A stretch of 39,611 bases of DNA, from NCBI GenBank assembly GCA_035716845.1, contig DASTJE010000031.1, forward strand, positions 1 to 39,611, read 5' to 3'. The stretch comes from CADEEN01 sp035716845 (GTDB lineage Bacteria > Pseudomonadota > Gammaproteobacteria > Burkholderiales > Burkholderiaceae_C). The position numbers and the translations under genes were made by a program. Positions 25,437-34,431 of this stretch are shown piece by piece. Each line of letters opens with the position of its first letter. Position 1 is the first letter of the stretch. The notes below the pieces were generated by a model. It saw only the letters and a program-made list of their open reading frames with translations, was not told the DNA's origin and did no database searches.

Positions 25437-26105
25437 TTACTTCCCCGTGCCTGGAGGGATGGGCAAGGCGCCCCACAGCTGCTCCAGGCGGGCCTCGCGT
25501 CCGCAACCGTTGCGGTAGTACTTGTAGCGCAGCGGGTTCTTCCGGTAGTAGTCCTGGTGGAACTCCTCGGCCGCGTAGAAGGGGCCCGCCATCGTGATCT
25601 CGGTGACGACAGGGTCCTTGAAGGGCTTGGACTTCTCCAGGCGCTCGAGCGAGGCCCGCGCTGCGGCCAGTTGCAGCGCGTCGTGCACATAGATCGCCGT
25701 GCGGTAGGGCGAGCCGGCGTCGCAGAACTGGCGGTCGCGCGTGGTGGGATCGATGGTGCGCCAGAAGTACTCGAGCAGCTGCTCGTAGCTCACGCGCCTG
25801 GGGTCGAACACCACTTCGACGGCTTCCGCATGGCCGGTGGTCTTGGCCGACACCTGCTCGTAGCTCGGGTTGGGCACCCGCCCCCCGGTGTAGCCCGAGG
25901 TGGTCGAGACGACGCCGGGCACCTTGTCGAAGTCGGCCTCGACGCACCAGAAGCAGCCGCCGGCGAAGGTGGCCTTGGCCAGCCCGGCGGGGGCCGGGCC
26001 GGTGGCCGTGGTGGCCGGCAATTGCGCCAGTGCGAGCCCGGCGGCCGACCAACCACCCAGCACCAGCGCGAGCGACGCAATGCCGCGAATCAGGCGTGTG
26101 CTCAT
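25437..26105 (-). CDS. msrA: Peptide methionine-(S)-S-oxide reductase MsrA, exported
   Basis: 222 residues. The signal peptide is clear (LIRGIASLALVLGGWSAAGLALA), so the enzyme should act in the periplasm. The catalytic motif GGCFWCVE places the nucleophilic Cys at 51. YTGG, GHAEAVEVVFDP and the EEFHQDYY block are the substrate-binding region. Candidate recycling cysteines are Cys in RDRQFCDAG and NGCGRE near the C-terminus. It reduces S-methionine sulfoxide in proteins. The ATG at 26105 was chosen because the signal peptide begins there. It lies 58 nt after msrB and 29 nt before the duplicated-domain gene. The source of electrons in the periplasm is not encoded nearby. Confidence 0.93.
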   Translation of the reverse strand: MSTRLIRGIASLALVLGGWSAAGLALAQLPATTATGPAPAGLAKATFAGGCFWCVEADFDKVPGVVSTTSGYTGGRVPNPSYEQVSAKTTGHAEAVEVVFDPRRVSYEQLLEYFWRTIDPTTRDRQFCDAGSPYRTAIYVHDALQLAAARASLERLEKSKPFKDPVVTEITMAGPFYAAEEFHQDYYRKNPLRYKYYRNGCGREARLEQLWGALPIPPGTGK

Positions 26106-26163
26106 TGGGCGACCCTCCGCGCTGCGCGCTCCGTGCCGAGCGCTGGGAAGCTGCACGGCGCGC

Positions 26164-26646
26164 TCATGCGGCCGCCGGCACGAACTTGAGGGCCACCCCG
26201 TTGTTGCACCAGCGCTGTCCGGTGGGCGCCGGGCCGTCGTCGAAGACGTGGCCGTGGTGACCGCCGCAGCGCGCGCAGTGGTACTCGATGCGCGGCAGGA
26301 TCAGCTTGAAGTCGCGCTTGGTGCCGAACACGCCGGGCAGCGTGGTGAAGAAGCTCGGCCAGCCGGTGCCGCTGTCGAACTTCATGTCGCTGAGGTAGAG
26401 CGCGAGGTCGCAGCCCGCGCAGTGGAACGTGCCCTTGCGCTTCTCGTCGTTGAGCGGGCTGGTCCAGGCACGCTCGGTGCCTTCCTCGCGCAGCACGTGG
26501 TACTGGGCGGGGGTCAGGCGCTGCCGCCACTGGGCATCGCTCAGCACCAGGGGCTCGATCCGCGGGGCCGCGGCGGGGCGCTGCGCCGCGGCGGTGCCCG
26601 TCAGGCCGAGAGCGGACAAAAGGCCAAGCCAGTCGCGTCGTGTCAT
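26164..26646 (-). CDS. msrB: Peptide methionine-(R)-S-oxide reductase MsrB, Tat-exported
   Basis: 160 residues. The N-terminus is a twin-arginine signal (MTRRDWLGLLSALGLTGTAAA). The MsrB domain has four zinc ligands, Cys76/Cys79 (HCAGC) and Cys124/Cys127 (HCARC), the HGHVFDDGP block and catalytic Cys147 in RWCNNG. E. coli MsrB has its resolving cysteine in SGCGWPSF; here the same place reads SGTGWPSF (Thr94), so this is a one-Cys type that must be reduced without that internal disulfide. It reduces R-methionine sulfoxide and complements the S-specific MsrA. It is the first gene of the cluster. The 220 nt upstream, shared divergently with a small plus-strand gene, contain a TTGTCACAA palindrome (26725-26733) and little else recognisable. 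Confidence 0.93.
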   Translation of the reverse strand: MTRRDWLGLLSALGLTGTAAAQRPAAAPRIEPLVLSDAQWRQRLTPAQYHVLREEGTERAWTSPLNDEKRKGTFHCAGCDLALYLSDMKFDSGTGWPSFFTTLPGVFGTKRDFKLILPRIEYHCARCGGHHGHVFDDGPAPTGQRWCNNGVALKFVPAAA

Positions 26647-26866
26647 CGTCGATCCTTGTCGTGCGGTGGACGTGAGTCGTGCGGGAGGCCGCCGCCTTAC
26701 ATCGGCGCGGGCCAGGGGCGTAGGTTGTCACAAGCCACGCGTGCGTGTCGGGCGGATGCCGACAACCCCCTGCGCCCGGGGCCGACATCGACGGCCGAAG
26801 TCCGCCGATGGCCTTGCCGCCGCCGTGGCGCCACAGTGCGGGCGTGCGAACCCAGCGAGGCGTGCC

Positions 26867-27085
26867 ATGGATGCCGTCCTGAACCCCGAAGCCGCTGCAC
26901 AGGCGGTGTACGAGCTGCACTTCAGCTCGCTCTTCCACGAGGGGCGCGGCTATGCCTTCGCGTGCGACGCGGATGGCCGCATCGACCTCGACACCTTGAG
27001 CGAACGGGCGCGCGCCTGCTACTTCTACGCCCGAGCCCTGGTGGGGCAGGACTTTGCGCGCCCGGTCGTGCAGCGCGTGCGCTGA
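26867..27085 (+). CDS. Small conserved hypothetical protein
   Basis: 72 residues, not assignable to a named family. The sequence (MDAVLNPEAAAQAVYELHFSSLFHEGRGYAFACDADGRIDLDTLSERARACYFYARALVGQDF) has a compact, helix-rich look, with no signal or membrane segment, and resembles short unnamed proteins that I recall from other Burkholderiales. A GAGG site ends 6 nt before the ATG, which was preferred to longer in-frame starts. It stands alone, divergent from msrB and converging on the DUF2726 gene with a 9-nt gap. A cytoplasmic, possibly regulatory or accessory protein is a guess. Confidence 0.7.
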   Translation: MDAVLNPEAAAQAVYELHFSSLFHEGRGYAFACDADGRIDLDTLSERARACYFYARALVGQDFARPVVQRVR

Positions 27086-27094
27086 GCGAGCGCG

Positions 27095-27784
27095 TCAGGC
27101 GGCGCGGCGCACCTGGGCGAGGTCCCCATCCTCGTAGAAGCCCGAGGGCACCGGTTCGAGCTGGCCGTAGTCGGTGGCGTCGCCCTCGGCCAGGATTTCC
27201 GCGATCTCGGCCACCGGGATCAGGCGGCGGCCCGTAGCGTCCACGCTCGCCTCGCGCGTGGCGATGCCGCCGCGCGGCGCGGTGAACAGGTCGCGCGCCT
27301 CGGCGATCGAGGGCAGGTTGTCCTCGTCCCACTCGTGGACGACGACGCCGGCGGCCCGCAGCACTTCGGCCAGTCGGTGATGGCGCTTGGCGGCGCGTGC
27401 CGACTCCTCGGCCGTGCGCACCTCGACGGCCGCGATGGCGCGCGAGCTGTAGTCGCACACCAGCAGGTCGACCGCGAGCCGTCCCGCGCGCTGCAGCCAG
27501 AGGTTGTAGGGGTGCCGGGTGGGCACGCTGATGAAGCGCGACAGCGGCACCTGCGCCAGCACCACATGGCCGGGCAGGGCGCGCTTGAGGATCTCGAACG
27601 CCTGGCGCTCGCCCAGCGTCATCACCCGCACCGCCTGCGGCGGCCAGGCCTGCACCGTGTCGAACTGCGAGGGCATCTCCGGTGCACGCGGTGCGGCGGC
27701 GCGGTGGCGCCACCACAGCAGGGCGAGCGCCAGCAGGAGCGAGGCACTGACGATGGCGGCGATCTCGGGCGACATCAGATTCAT
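27095..27784 (-). CDS. DUF2726 domain protein, membrane-anchored
   Basis: 229 residues. One membrane segment lies near the N-terminus (about 8-25, followed by WWRHR), then the DUF2726 domain at about 50-170. LGERQAFEILKRALPGHVVLAQVPLSRFI, VDLLVCDYSSRAIAAVEV and AAGVVVHEWDEDNLP resemble the restriction-endonuclease-like D-xn-E-x-[KR] core (VD-LLVCD followed by VEV), as in other DUF2726 proteins, but the lysine of the motif is not obvious. Nuclease activity is therefore uncertain. The C-terminal 60 residues are acidic. A 219-nt upstream gap shared with the ComEA-like gene holds a 9-bp inverted repeat. Domain name is fairly secure; function is unknown. Confidence 0.78.
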   Translation of the reverse strand: MNLMSPEIAAIVSASLLLALALLWWRHRAAAPRAPEMPSQFDTVQAWPPQAVRVMTLGERQAFEILKRALPGHVVLAQVPLSRFISVPTRHPYNLWLQRAGRLAVDLLVCDYSSRAIAAVEVRTAEESARAAKRHHRLAEVLRAAGVVVHEWDEDNLPSIAEARDLFTAPRGGIATREASVDATGRRLIPVAEIAEILAEGDATDYGQLEPVPSGFYEDGDLAQVRRAA

Positions 27785-27862
27785 GGCGGGTACTTCGAGG
27801 GTGGTTCGGGACTGAGGCAGAAAGACGAACCCAACGGCGTTCTTTGTCGATGTGACGCTCGG

Positions 27863-27939
27863 TTTTCGGCGAGGCTAGGGGGCCGGACCAGTCCCTGCAA
27901 GGCGGCGCGCACGCCGCGACGGGGCGAAATGCCGAAAAC
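27863..27939. repeat. 9-bp perfect inverted repeat in a divergent intergenic region
   Basis: GTTTTCGGC (27863-27871) and its exact reverse complement GCCGAAAAC (27931-27939) flank 59 nt that include a second small stem (GCGGCGCGCACGCCGC). The region separates the divergent DUF2726 and ComEA-like genes and is more AT-rich in the arms than its surroundings. It could be a folded leader RNA for the DUF2726 gene or a pair of protein-binding half sites. The rest of the 219-nt gap shows only the TAAGCT element. Confidence 0.5.
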
Positions 27940-27990
27940 TGCGCATCGCGCCCGATCGAGGTGGTAACCAAGCGTTGCGGCTGCGCCCGC

Positions 27991-27996
27991 TAAGCT
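27991..27996 (+). promoter_or_regulatory. Putative -10 of the ComEA-like gene
   Basis: TAAGCT ends 6 nt before the ATG at 28003, which would start transcription at or next to the start codon. No Shine-Dalgarno is visible and no -35 at normal spacing. Confidence 0.3.
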
Positions 27997-28002
27997 CCCG
28001 GC

Positions 28003-28314
28003 ATGGACCAAGGCAGGCGACTTCTGCACGTGGCGGTGGCGTGGCTCGCGGCGCTCACGCTCGCCGTGGGCCATGCCGCGCCGCGCGAGGTGGACGTCAA
28101 CCGCGCCAACCGGGCGCAGCTCGAGCAGTTGCGGGGCATCGGCCCGCCCTTGGCCGAGCACATCCTGCACGCAAGGGCGCAGGGTCCCTTTCGCGACTGG
28201 TCCGACCTGATCGCGCGCGTACCGGGCATCCGCGCGGCCACGGCACGCCGACTGTCCGCTTCGGGCCTGACCGTCGACGGCAGGCCCTACGACGAGGCAG
28301 CGCCCACGCGCTGA
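28003..28314 (+). CDS. ComEA-like helix-hairpin-helix protein, exported
   Basis: 103 residues. A signal peptide or anchor (residues 5-25, LLHVAVAWLAALTLAVGHAA) is followed by VDVNRANRAQLEQLRGIGPPLAEHILHARAQGPFRDWSDLIARVPGIRAATARRLSASGLTVDG. These are two helix-hairpin-helix motifs (LRGIGPPLAEHIL and VPGIRAATARRL) in the order found in ComEA and related DNA-binding proteins. ComEA binds incoming DNA in the periplasm during transformation; short exported relatives are common in non-competent species as well, so a DNA-uptake role is possible but unproven. No other com gene is near. It converges on the FKBP gene with an 8-nt gap. Confidence 0.82.
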   Translation: MDQGRRLLHVAVAWLAALTLAVGHAAPREVDVNRANRAQLEQLRGIGPPLAEHILHARAQGPFRDWSDLIARVPGIRAATARRLSASGLTVDGRPYDEAAPTR

Positions 28315-28329
28315 GCGCGCGGTCAGCGC
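28308..28329. terminator. Inverted repeat spanning two converging stop codons
   Basis: GCGCTGA (28308-28314) pairs with TCAGCGC (28323-28329). The arms contain the stop codons of the ComEA-like gene (plus) and the FKBP gene (minus). With an 8-nt GC-only loop and no T-tract it could be a weak bidirectional terminator. Confidence 0.35.
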
Positions 28330-28748
28330 TTGACGATGCCCAGCAGTTCCACCTCGAAGTGCAGGGTGGCGTTGGGCGGAATCGGGCCGCCCGGCGTGCC
28401 GCGCTCGCCGTAGGCGATGGCCGGCGGGCACACGAGCTTCGCCTTGCCGCCCACCTTCATCATCTGCACGCCTTCGGTCCAGCACCTGATCACGCGGTTG
28501 AGCGGGAACTCGGCCGGTTGCCCGCGCGAGTGCGAACTGTCGAACTCGCGCCCGTCGGGGAAGGTGCCGCGGTAGTGCACGCGCACCACGTCGCCGGCGG
28601 CCGGGCTCGCGCCGCTGCCGGGCTTGACGACCGAGAAGACGAGGCCGCTCGCGGTGGTGGTGGGCCCGGCGGGGGCGTCCGCCGCAAAGGCGCCGGTCAA
28701 GGCGGGAGCGAGAGCCAGTGCGAAGAGGCAGGGCAGGCAGGATTTCAT
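28323..28748 (-). CDS. FKBP-type peptidyl-prolyl isomerase, exported
   Basis: 141 residues. A signal peptide covers about 1-22 (LPCLFALALAPALTGAFA), so it acts in the periplasm. A single FKBP domain follows: GSGASPAAGDVVRVHYRGTFPDGREFDSS, the hydrophobic pocket block FPLNRVIRCWTEGVQMMKVGGKAKLVCPPAIAYGERG, and the closing LHFEVELLGIVKR. It lacks the N-terminal dimerisation helices of FkpA and Mip. It speeds proline isomerisation during folding of exported proteins. The gene lies 31 nt after the EamA transporter gene and is probably the last member of the glnS transcript. Confidence 0.88.
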   Translation of the reverse strand: MKSCLPCLFALALAPALTGAFAADAPAGPTTTASGLVFSVVKPGSGASPAAGDVVRVHYRGTFPDGREFDSSHSRGQPAEFPLNRVIRCWTEGVQMMKVGGKAKLVCPPAIAYGERGTPGGPIPPNATLHFEVELLGIVKR

Positions 28749-28779
28749 CGTGCAGGCAGACGAGGTGGCGAGGGCCGCA

Positions 28780-29637
28780 TCATCGCATCCGGGCGCGGCT
28801 GGCCAGCACGATCGCGATGCCGCCGAGGATGGCCAGCGACGAGGCCGCCAGGCGCGTGGTGAGCGGCTCGGACAGCCACAGCACGCCGCCGAGCGCGGCC
28901 AGCGGCGGCACCGAGAGCTGCACTGTGGCCGCGCGCAGCGCGCTCAGGCCGCGCAGCGCGGCATACCAGACGGCGTAGCCGAGCCCCGACGCCAGCGCGC
29001 CGGACGCCGCGGCGAGCACGATGCCGCGCGCACTGGCGTGGAAGTGCGCGGCCATCAGCACGCTCAGTGCCAGCGCCAGCGGCGCGGCGCGCAGGAAGTT
29101 GCCGGCGGTCACCGCGGTCGGGTCGCCGGCGCCGCGCCCGCGCAGCGTGTAGACACCCCAGGCGAGGCCGGCCAGCGCCATCAGCGCGGCACCCGCCGGC
29201 GACGGTGCGCTGACGCCGGGCAGGACCAGCGCCACCAGGCCGCCGACGGCCAGTGCCAGGCCGGCCCACGCCGCGGCGCTGAAGCGCTCGCCGCGCGCCA
29301 GCCCGACGCCGAACATTGTCAGTTGCACCGCGCCGAACAGCACCAAGGCGCCCGTGCCCGCCGACAGCCAGAGGTAGGCGTACGAGAAGCACGCCACGTA
29401 CAGCCACAGCATCGACGCGGCCACCCAGTCGCGCCGTGCTGCCGGCGCCGCACCGGCGCGCAGGCGCACCAGGAGCGCCAGCACCAACGCCCCCGACAGC
29501 AGTCGCACGCTGCCGAAACTCGCCGGATCGATGGCCTGGCCCTGCAGCGCGAGGCGGCACAGCAGCGAGTTGGCGGCGAAGGCCACCATCGCCACCGCCG
29601 TCAGCCCCAGGGTGCGCCACGCCGTCGGGCCGTCCAT
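28780..29637 (-). CDS. EamA/DMT family transporter
   Basis: 285 residues with about ten membrane segments in two EamA repeats (about 8-140 and 145-280), the standard RhaT/YdcZ-like layout of drug/metabolite transporters. Typical blocks are ANSLLCRLAL, FGSVRLLSGALVLAL, YAVWYAALRGLSALRAATVQLSVPPLAALGGVLWLSEPL and the basic C-terminal end ASRARMR on the cytoplasmic side. It is expected to export a small metabolite across the inner membrane; the substrate cannot be predicted. It starts 19 nt after glnS and is likely co-transcribed. Confidence 0.85.
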   Translation of the reverse strand: MDGPTAWRTLGLTAVAMVAFAANSLLCRLALQGQAIDPASFGSVRLLSGALVLALLVRLRAGAAPAARRDWVAASMLWLYVACFSYAYLWLSAGTGALVLFGAVQLTMFGVGLARGERFSAAAWAGLALAVGGLVALVLPGVSAPSPAGAALMALAGLAWGVYTLRGRGAGDPTAVTAGNFLRAAPLALALSVLMAAHFHASARGIVLAAASGALASGLGYAVWYAALRGLSALRAATVQLSVPPLAALGGVLWLSEPLTTRLAASSLAILGGIAIVLASRARMR

Positions 29638-29656
29638 GTGCGTGGCGGCTTGCCGG

Positions 29657-31453
<1,797 letters not shown>

Positions 31454-31460
31454 GGCGAGG

Positions 31461-31466
31461 ATTCTA
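31461..31466 (-). promoter_or_regulatory. Putative -10 element of glnS
   Basis: TAGAAT on the minus strand lies 7 nt before the glnS ATG. Just upstream, GGCGCC-GCGT-GGCGCC (31481-31496) forms a small stem that may help end the DUF853-DUF1499 transcript. No clear -35 was seen. Confidence 0.35.
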
Positions 31467-31513
31467 GGGTTCACCCTCGCGGCGCCGCGTGGCGCCGTTG
31501 ACTGGCCGGTGTC

Positions 31514-32005
31514 TCAGTCGGCAGGGCGCTGATCGCGCAGCATGCGCTCGCGGAGGTTCTCGATGCGCGCGCGGTTGACGCCCAGGTCGCCGTGGCCGAT
31601 GCGCGACGCCGAGCGCACGTGCACCACGCCGGCGGCGGGGTCGACCCAGAATTCGACGTCGTCGACGAAGCGCAGCAGGGAGGACCTGAACTGCGCGTAC
31701 AGATAGTCGTCGCGCTGCTCGACGATGCGCGCGCCCGGGAGGTCCTCGACGATGCGGGCGATGCGCGCGATCGTCGCGCGGGCGTCGCCGTGCATCGGCA
31801 AGGGGGCGATGCGGGCGAAATCGCGCTGCGGCGCGTCGGGCCACAGGTCGGCCTGGCTCGATACGCTGTTGGGCCGGCGCGAAGGCGCCTTGAGCCGGCC
31901 GTCACGCACGCCCAGGTCGCCCGGCATGCGGCCGGCAAAGGCATCCAGGCGCGCAGCCACCAGCACCGCCACCGCGATGACGATGACCCAGGTCGCGATG
32001 TCCAC
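31514..32005 (-). CDS. DUF1499 domain protein, membrane-anchored
   Basis: 163 residues from a GTG start. An N-terminal membrane segment (DIATWVIVIAVAVLVAARL) is followed by GRMPGDLGVRDGRLKAPSRRPNSVSSQ and then the DUF1499 domain: ARATIARIARIVEDLPGARIVEQRDDYLYAQFRSSLLRFVDDVEFWVDPAAGVVHVRSASRIGHGDLGVNRARIENLRERM. This block order is diagnostic of DUF1499, a family of unknown role. It starts 23 nt after the DUF853 ATPase gene. No ATG fits the start, and the GTG is the best in-frame candidate. No link to glnS, 60 nt downstream, is implied. Confidence 0.82.
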   Translation of the reverse strand: MDIATWVIVIAVAVLVAARLDAFAGRMPGDLGVRDGRLKAPSRRPNSVSSQADLWPDAPQRDFARIAPLPMHGDARATIARIARIVEDLPGARIVEQRDDYLYAQFRSSLLRFVDDVEFWVDPAAGVVHVRSASRIGHGDLGVNRARIENLRERMLRDQRPAD

Positions 32006-32028
32006 GATGCGGCGCGCCTGCGGGCGCC

Positions 32029-33555
32029 TCACCGACGGCGGCCGCCGCCGCCCAGCAGCGAGCCCAGCACGCCGCGCACGATCTCTCGGCCGACGGCCGA
32101 GCCGACGCTGCGGATCGCGCTCTTGGCCGCCGCTTCGGCCAGGCCCTCGCGCCGCCCGCCGCGCGGTCCGGTGCTGCCGAAGAGCATGTCCTTCAACCCG
32201 TCCATCACGCCGTTCGTGCCGCCGGCCGGCGCCCCGGGCGTTCCCGGCGCGGTCGCCACCGCGGCCGCGTCGGCCGCGGCCGTCGAGCGCGCCTTGAGCA
32301 TCTCGTAGGCCGATTCCTTGTCGACGGTCTTCTCGTACACGCCGGCGACCAGCGACCCGGCGACGAGCACCTTGCGCTCGTCGGGCGTGATGGGCCCGAT
32401 GCGGCTGCCCGGCGGGAGCACGAACACGCGCTCGGTCACGCTCGGGCGTCCCTTCTCGTCGAGGAAGCTCACCAGCGCCTCGCCGACCCCCAGTTCCGTG
32501 ATGGCGGTCTGGACGTCGAGCTTCGGATTGGCGCGCATCGTGCTGGCTGCCGACTGGACGGCCTTCTGGTCGCGCGGCGTGAAGGCACGCAACGCGTGCT
32601 GCACCCGGTTGCCGAGCTGGCCGAGCACGGTGTCGGGGATGTCCAGCGGGTTCTGCGTCACGAAGTACACGCCGATGCCCTTGCTGCGCACCAGCCGCAC
32701 CACGAGCTCGATGCGTTCGAGCAGCACCTTGGGGGCTTCGTTGAAGAGCAGGTGCGCCTCGTCGAAGAAGAACACCATCTTCGGCTTCTCGAGGTCTCCC
32801 ACTTCGGGCAAGGCCTCGAACAGCTCGGACAGCATCCACAGCAGGAAGGTGGCGTACAGGCGAGGTGCGTTGAGCAGCCGGTCGGCCGCCAGGATGTTGA
32901 CCACGCCATGGCCCTTGTCGGTCTGCATGAAGTCGGCGATATCGAGCATCGGCTCGCCGAAGAAGCGGTCGCCGCCCTGCTCCTCGATCTGCAGCAGGCC
33001 GCGCTGGATGGCCCCCACGCTGGCCGCGCTGATGTTGCCGTAGCTGGTGGTGAACTGCTTGGCGTTGTCACCCACATGCTGCAGCATCGCGCGCAGGTCC
33101 TTCAGGTCCAGCAGCGCCAGGCCGTTGTCGTCGGCGATCTTGAACACCAGGTTGAGCACCCCGGCCTGTGTCTCGTTGAGGTCGAGCATGCGCGCCAGCA
33201 GCAGCGGCCCCATGTCGGACACGGTGGCGCGCACCGGGTGGCCCTGCTCGCCGAACACGTCCCACAGCGTGACCGGGCAGCGCGTCGGCGCGGGCTCGGG
33301 CAAGCCGCGGTCGGCGAGGATCTTCTTCACCTTGTCCGGCAGCGCCCCGGTCTGGCCGATGCCGGTCAGGTCGCCCTTGACGTCGGCCATGAACACCGGC
33401 ACGCCGATCCTCGAGAAGCTTTCGGCCAGGGTCTGCAGCGTGATGGTCTTGCCGGTACCGGTGGCGCCGGTGATCAGGCCGTGGCGGTTGGCCAGGGCCG
33501 GCAGCAGGTGGCAACGGATGTCGCCATGCTGGGCGACGAGGATCGGATCGGCCAT
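32029..33555 (-). CDS. DUF853 family HerA-like ATPase
   Basis: 508 residues. The P-loop is GATGTGKT at residues 30-37, Walker B is MVFFFDEAHLLF, and the YFVTQNPLDIP stretch is the sensor region. This is the DUF853/COG0433-type HerA-FtsK ATPase family; HerA proteins couple ATP to DNA translocation, but DUF853 members such as E. coli YjgR have no settled function. The C-terminus changes from the ATPase to an Ala-rich linker (about 435-460) and then a basic Gly/Arg tail ending LLGGGGRRR, which could contact nucleic acid. It heads a two-gene minus-strand unit with DUF1499. A GGAG site 8 nt upstream of the ATG supports the start at 33555; longer frames upstream are unsupported. Confidence 0.88.
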   Translation of the reverse strand: MADPILVAQHGDIRCHLLPALANRHGLITGATGTGKTITLQTLAESFSRIGVPVFMADVKGDLTGIGQTGALPDKVKKILADRGLPEPAPTRCPVTLWDVFGEQGHPVRATVSDMGPLLLARMLDLNETQAGVLNLVFKIADDNGLALLDLKDLRAMLQHVGDNAKQFTTSYGNISAASVGAIQRGLLQIEEQGGDRFFGEPMLDIADFMQTDKGHGVVNILAADRLLNAPRLYATFLLWMLSELFEALPEVGDLEKPKMVFFFDEAHLLFNEAPKVLLERIELVVRLVRSKGIGVYFVTQNPLDIPDTVLGQLGNRVQHALRAFTPRDQKAVQSAASTMRANPKLDVQTAITELGVGEALVSFLDEKGRPSVTERVFVLPPGSRIGPITPDERKVLVAGSLVAGVYEKTVDKESAYEMLKARSTAAADAAAVATAPGTPGAPAGGTNGVMDGLKDMLFGSTGPRGGRREGLAEAAAKSAIRSVGSAVGREIVRGVLGSLLGGGGRRR

Positions 33556-33587
33556 GTGGGGCTCCAGCGCAGATGTCGACGCCGCGC

Positions 33588-33593
33588 AGTCTA
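33588..33593 (-). promoter_or_regulatory. Putative -10 element of the DUF853 gene
   Basis: TAGACT on the minus strand about 32 nt before the DUF853 ATG, with a GGAG site in the short leader. The same hexamer precedes rng. Confidence 0.33.
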
Positions 33594-33603
33594 AGCCGGC
33601 GCC

Positions 33604-33634
33604 GCGCCGTCGCGGCCCGGTGCGGCGACGGCGC
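33604..33634. repeat. 10-bp perfect inverted repeat upstream of yebC
   Basis: GCGCCGTCGC (33604-33613) and GCGACGGCGC (33625-33634) are exact reverse complements around an 11-nt spacer. The repeat sits between the two divergent -10-like elements for DUF853 and yebC, about 28 nt upstream of the yebC -10. It may be an operator for either side, or a chance GC palindrome. Confidence 0.4.
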
Positions 33635-33661
33635 CGGAGCGGCCGGACGCGGGGCGGCACG

Positions 33662-33667
33662 TAAAAT
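33662..33667 (+). promoter_or_regulatory. Putative -10 element of yebC and the eight-gene operon
   Basis: TAAAAT, 35 nt before the yebC ATG. It shares the 11 nt GTAAAATGGAC with the suhB promoter region. The expected -35 position is GC-only. Confidence 0.4.
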
Positions 33668-33702
33668 GGACCGTTTCGCAAACCTCGGAAGAACTGCAAG
33701 CG

Positions 33703-34431
33703 ATGGCCGGTCATTCCAAGTGGGCCAATATCCAGCACCGCAAGGGGCGCCAGGACGAGAAGCGCGGCAAGGTCTGGACGCGCGTGATCCGAGAGATCAT
33801 GGTCGCGGCGCGCCAGGGCGGCGGCGACCCGAGCGCCAACCCGCGCCTGCGCCTGGCCATCGACAAGGCCAAGGCGGCCAACATGCCGGCCGACACGATC
33901 AAGCGCAACGTCGACAAGGCCACCGGCAACCTCGAGGGCGTGAGCTACGAGGAGATCCGCTACGAGGGCTACGGCATCGGCGGTGCGGCGATCATCGTCG
34001 ACACCATGACCGACAACCGGGTACGCACGGTGGCCGAGGTGCGGCATGCGTTCTCCAAGCATGGCGGCAACTTGGGGACGGAGGGCTCGGTGGCCTTCCA
34101 GTTCAAGCACTGCGGGCAGCTGGTGTTCGCACCCGGCACCAGCGAGGACGCCGTGATGGAGGCCGCGCTCGAGGCCGGCGCCGAGGACGTGGTCGGTGGC
34201 GACGACGGCTCGGTCGAGGTGCTCACCGCGCCGGCGGACTTCGAGGCGGTCAAGGACGCGCTCGCCGCCAGGGGCCTGGTGCCGGAACTGGCCGAGGTGA
34301 CGATGCGCGCCGAGACGCCGATCACGCTCGCCGGCGAGGACGGCCAGAAGATGCAGAAGCTGCTCGACGTCCTCGAGGACCTCGACGACGTGCAGGCGGT
34401 CTACACCAACGCGGAAATCGAAGAAGACTGA
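33703..34431 (+). CDS. yebC: YebC/PmpR-type protein
   Basis: 242 residues, the normal length. The family signature MAGHSKWANIQHRKGRQDEKRGKVWTRVIREIMVAARQGGGDP is at the N-terminus and the three-domain fold follows (NLEGVSYEEIRYEGYGIGGAAIIVDTMTDN, then ITLAGEDGQKMQKLLDVLEDLDDVQAVYTNAEI). Proteins of this family have been described as transcriptional regulators and, more recently, as factors that help the ribosome at proline-rich stretches; which applies here is open. Its stop overlaps the purD start by 1 nt (TGATG), so it leads the eight-gene chain through maf. Placement of a translation-linked protein with rsfS and rlmH is consistent with a ribosome-related role. Confidence 0.94.
   Translation: MAGHSKWANIQHRKGRQDEKRGKVWTRVIREIMVAARQGGGDPSANPRLRLAIDKAKAANMPADTIKRNVDKATGNLEGVSYEEIRYEGYGIGGAAIIVDTMTDNRVRTVAEVRHAFSKHGGNLGTEGSVAFQFKHCGQLVFAPGTSEDAVMEAALEAGAEDVVGGDDGSVEVLTAPADFEAVKDALAARGLVPELAEVTMRAETPITLAGEDGQKMQKLLDVLEDLDDVQAVYTNAEIEED

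Noticed and set aside
26725..26733. TTGTCACAA palindrome upstream of msrB as an operator
   Set aside because: Short 4-bp half sites occur by chance, and no matching -10 or second copy was found.
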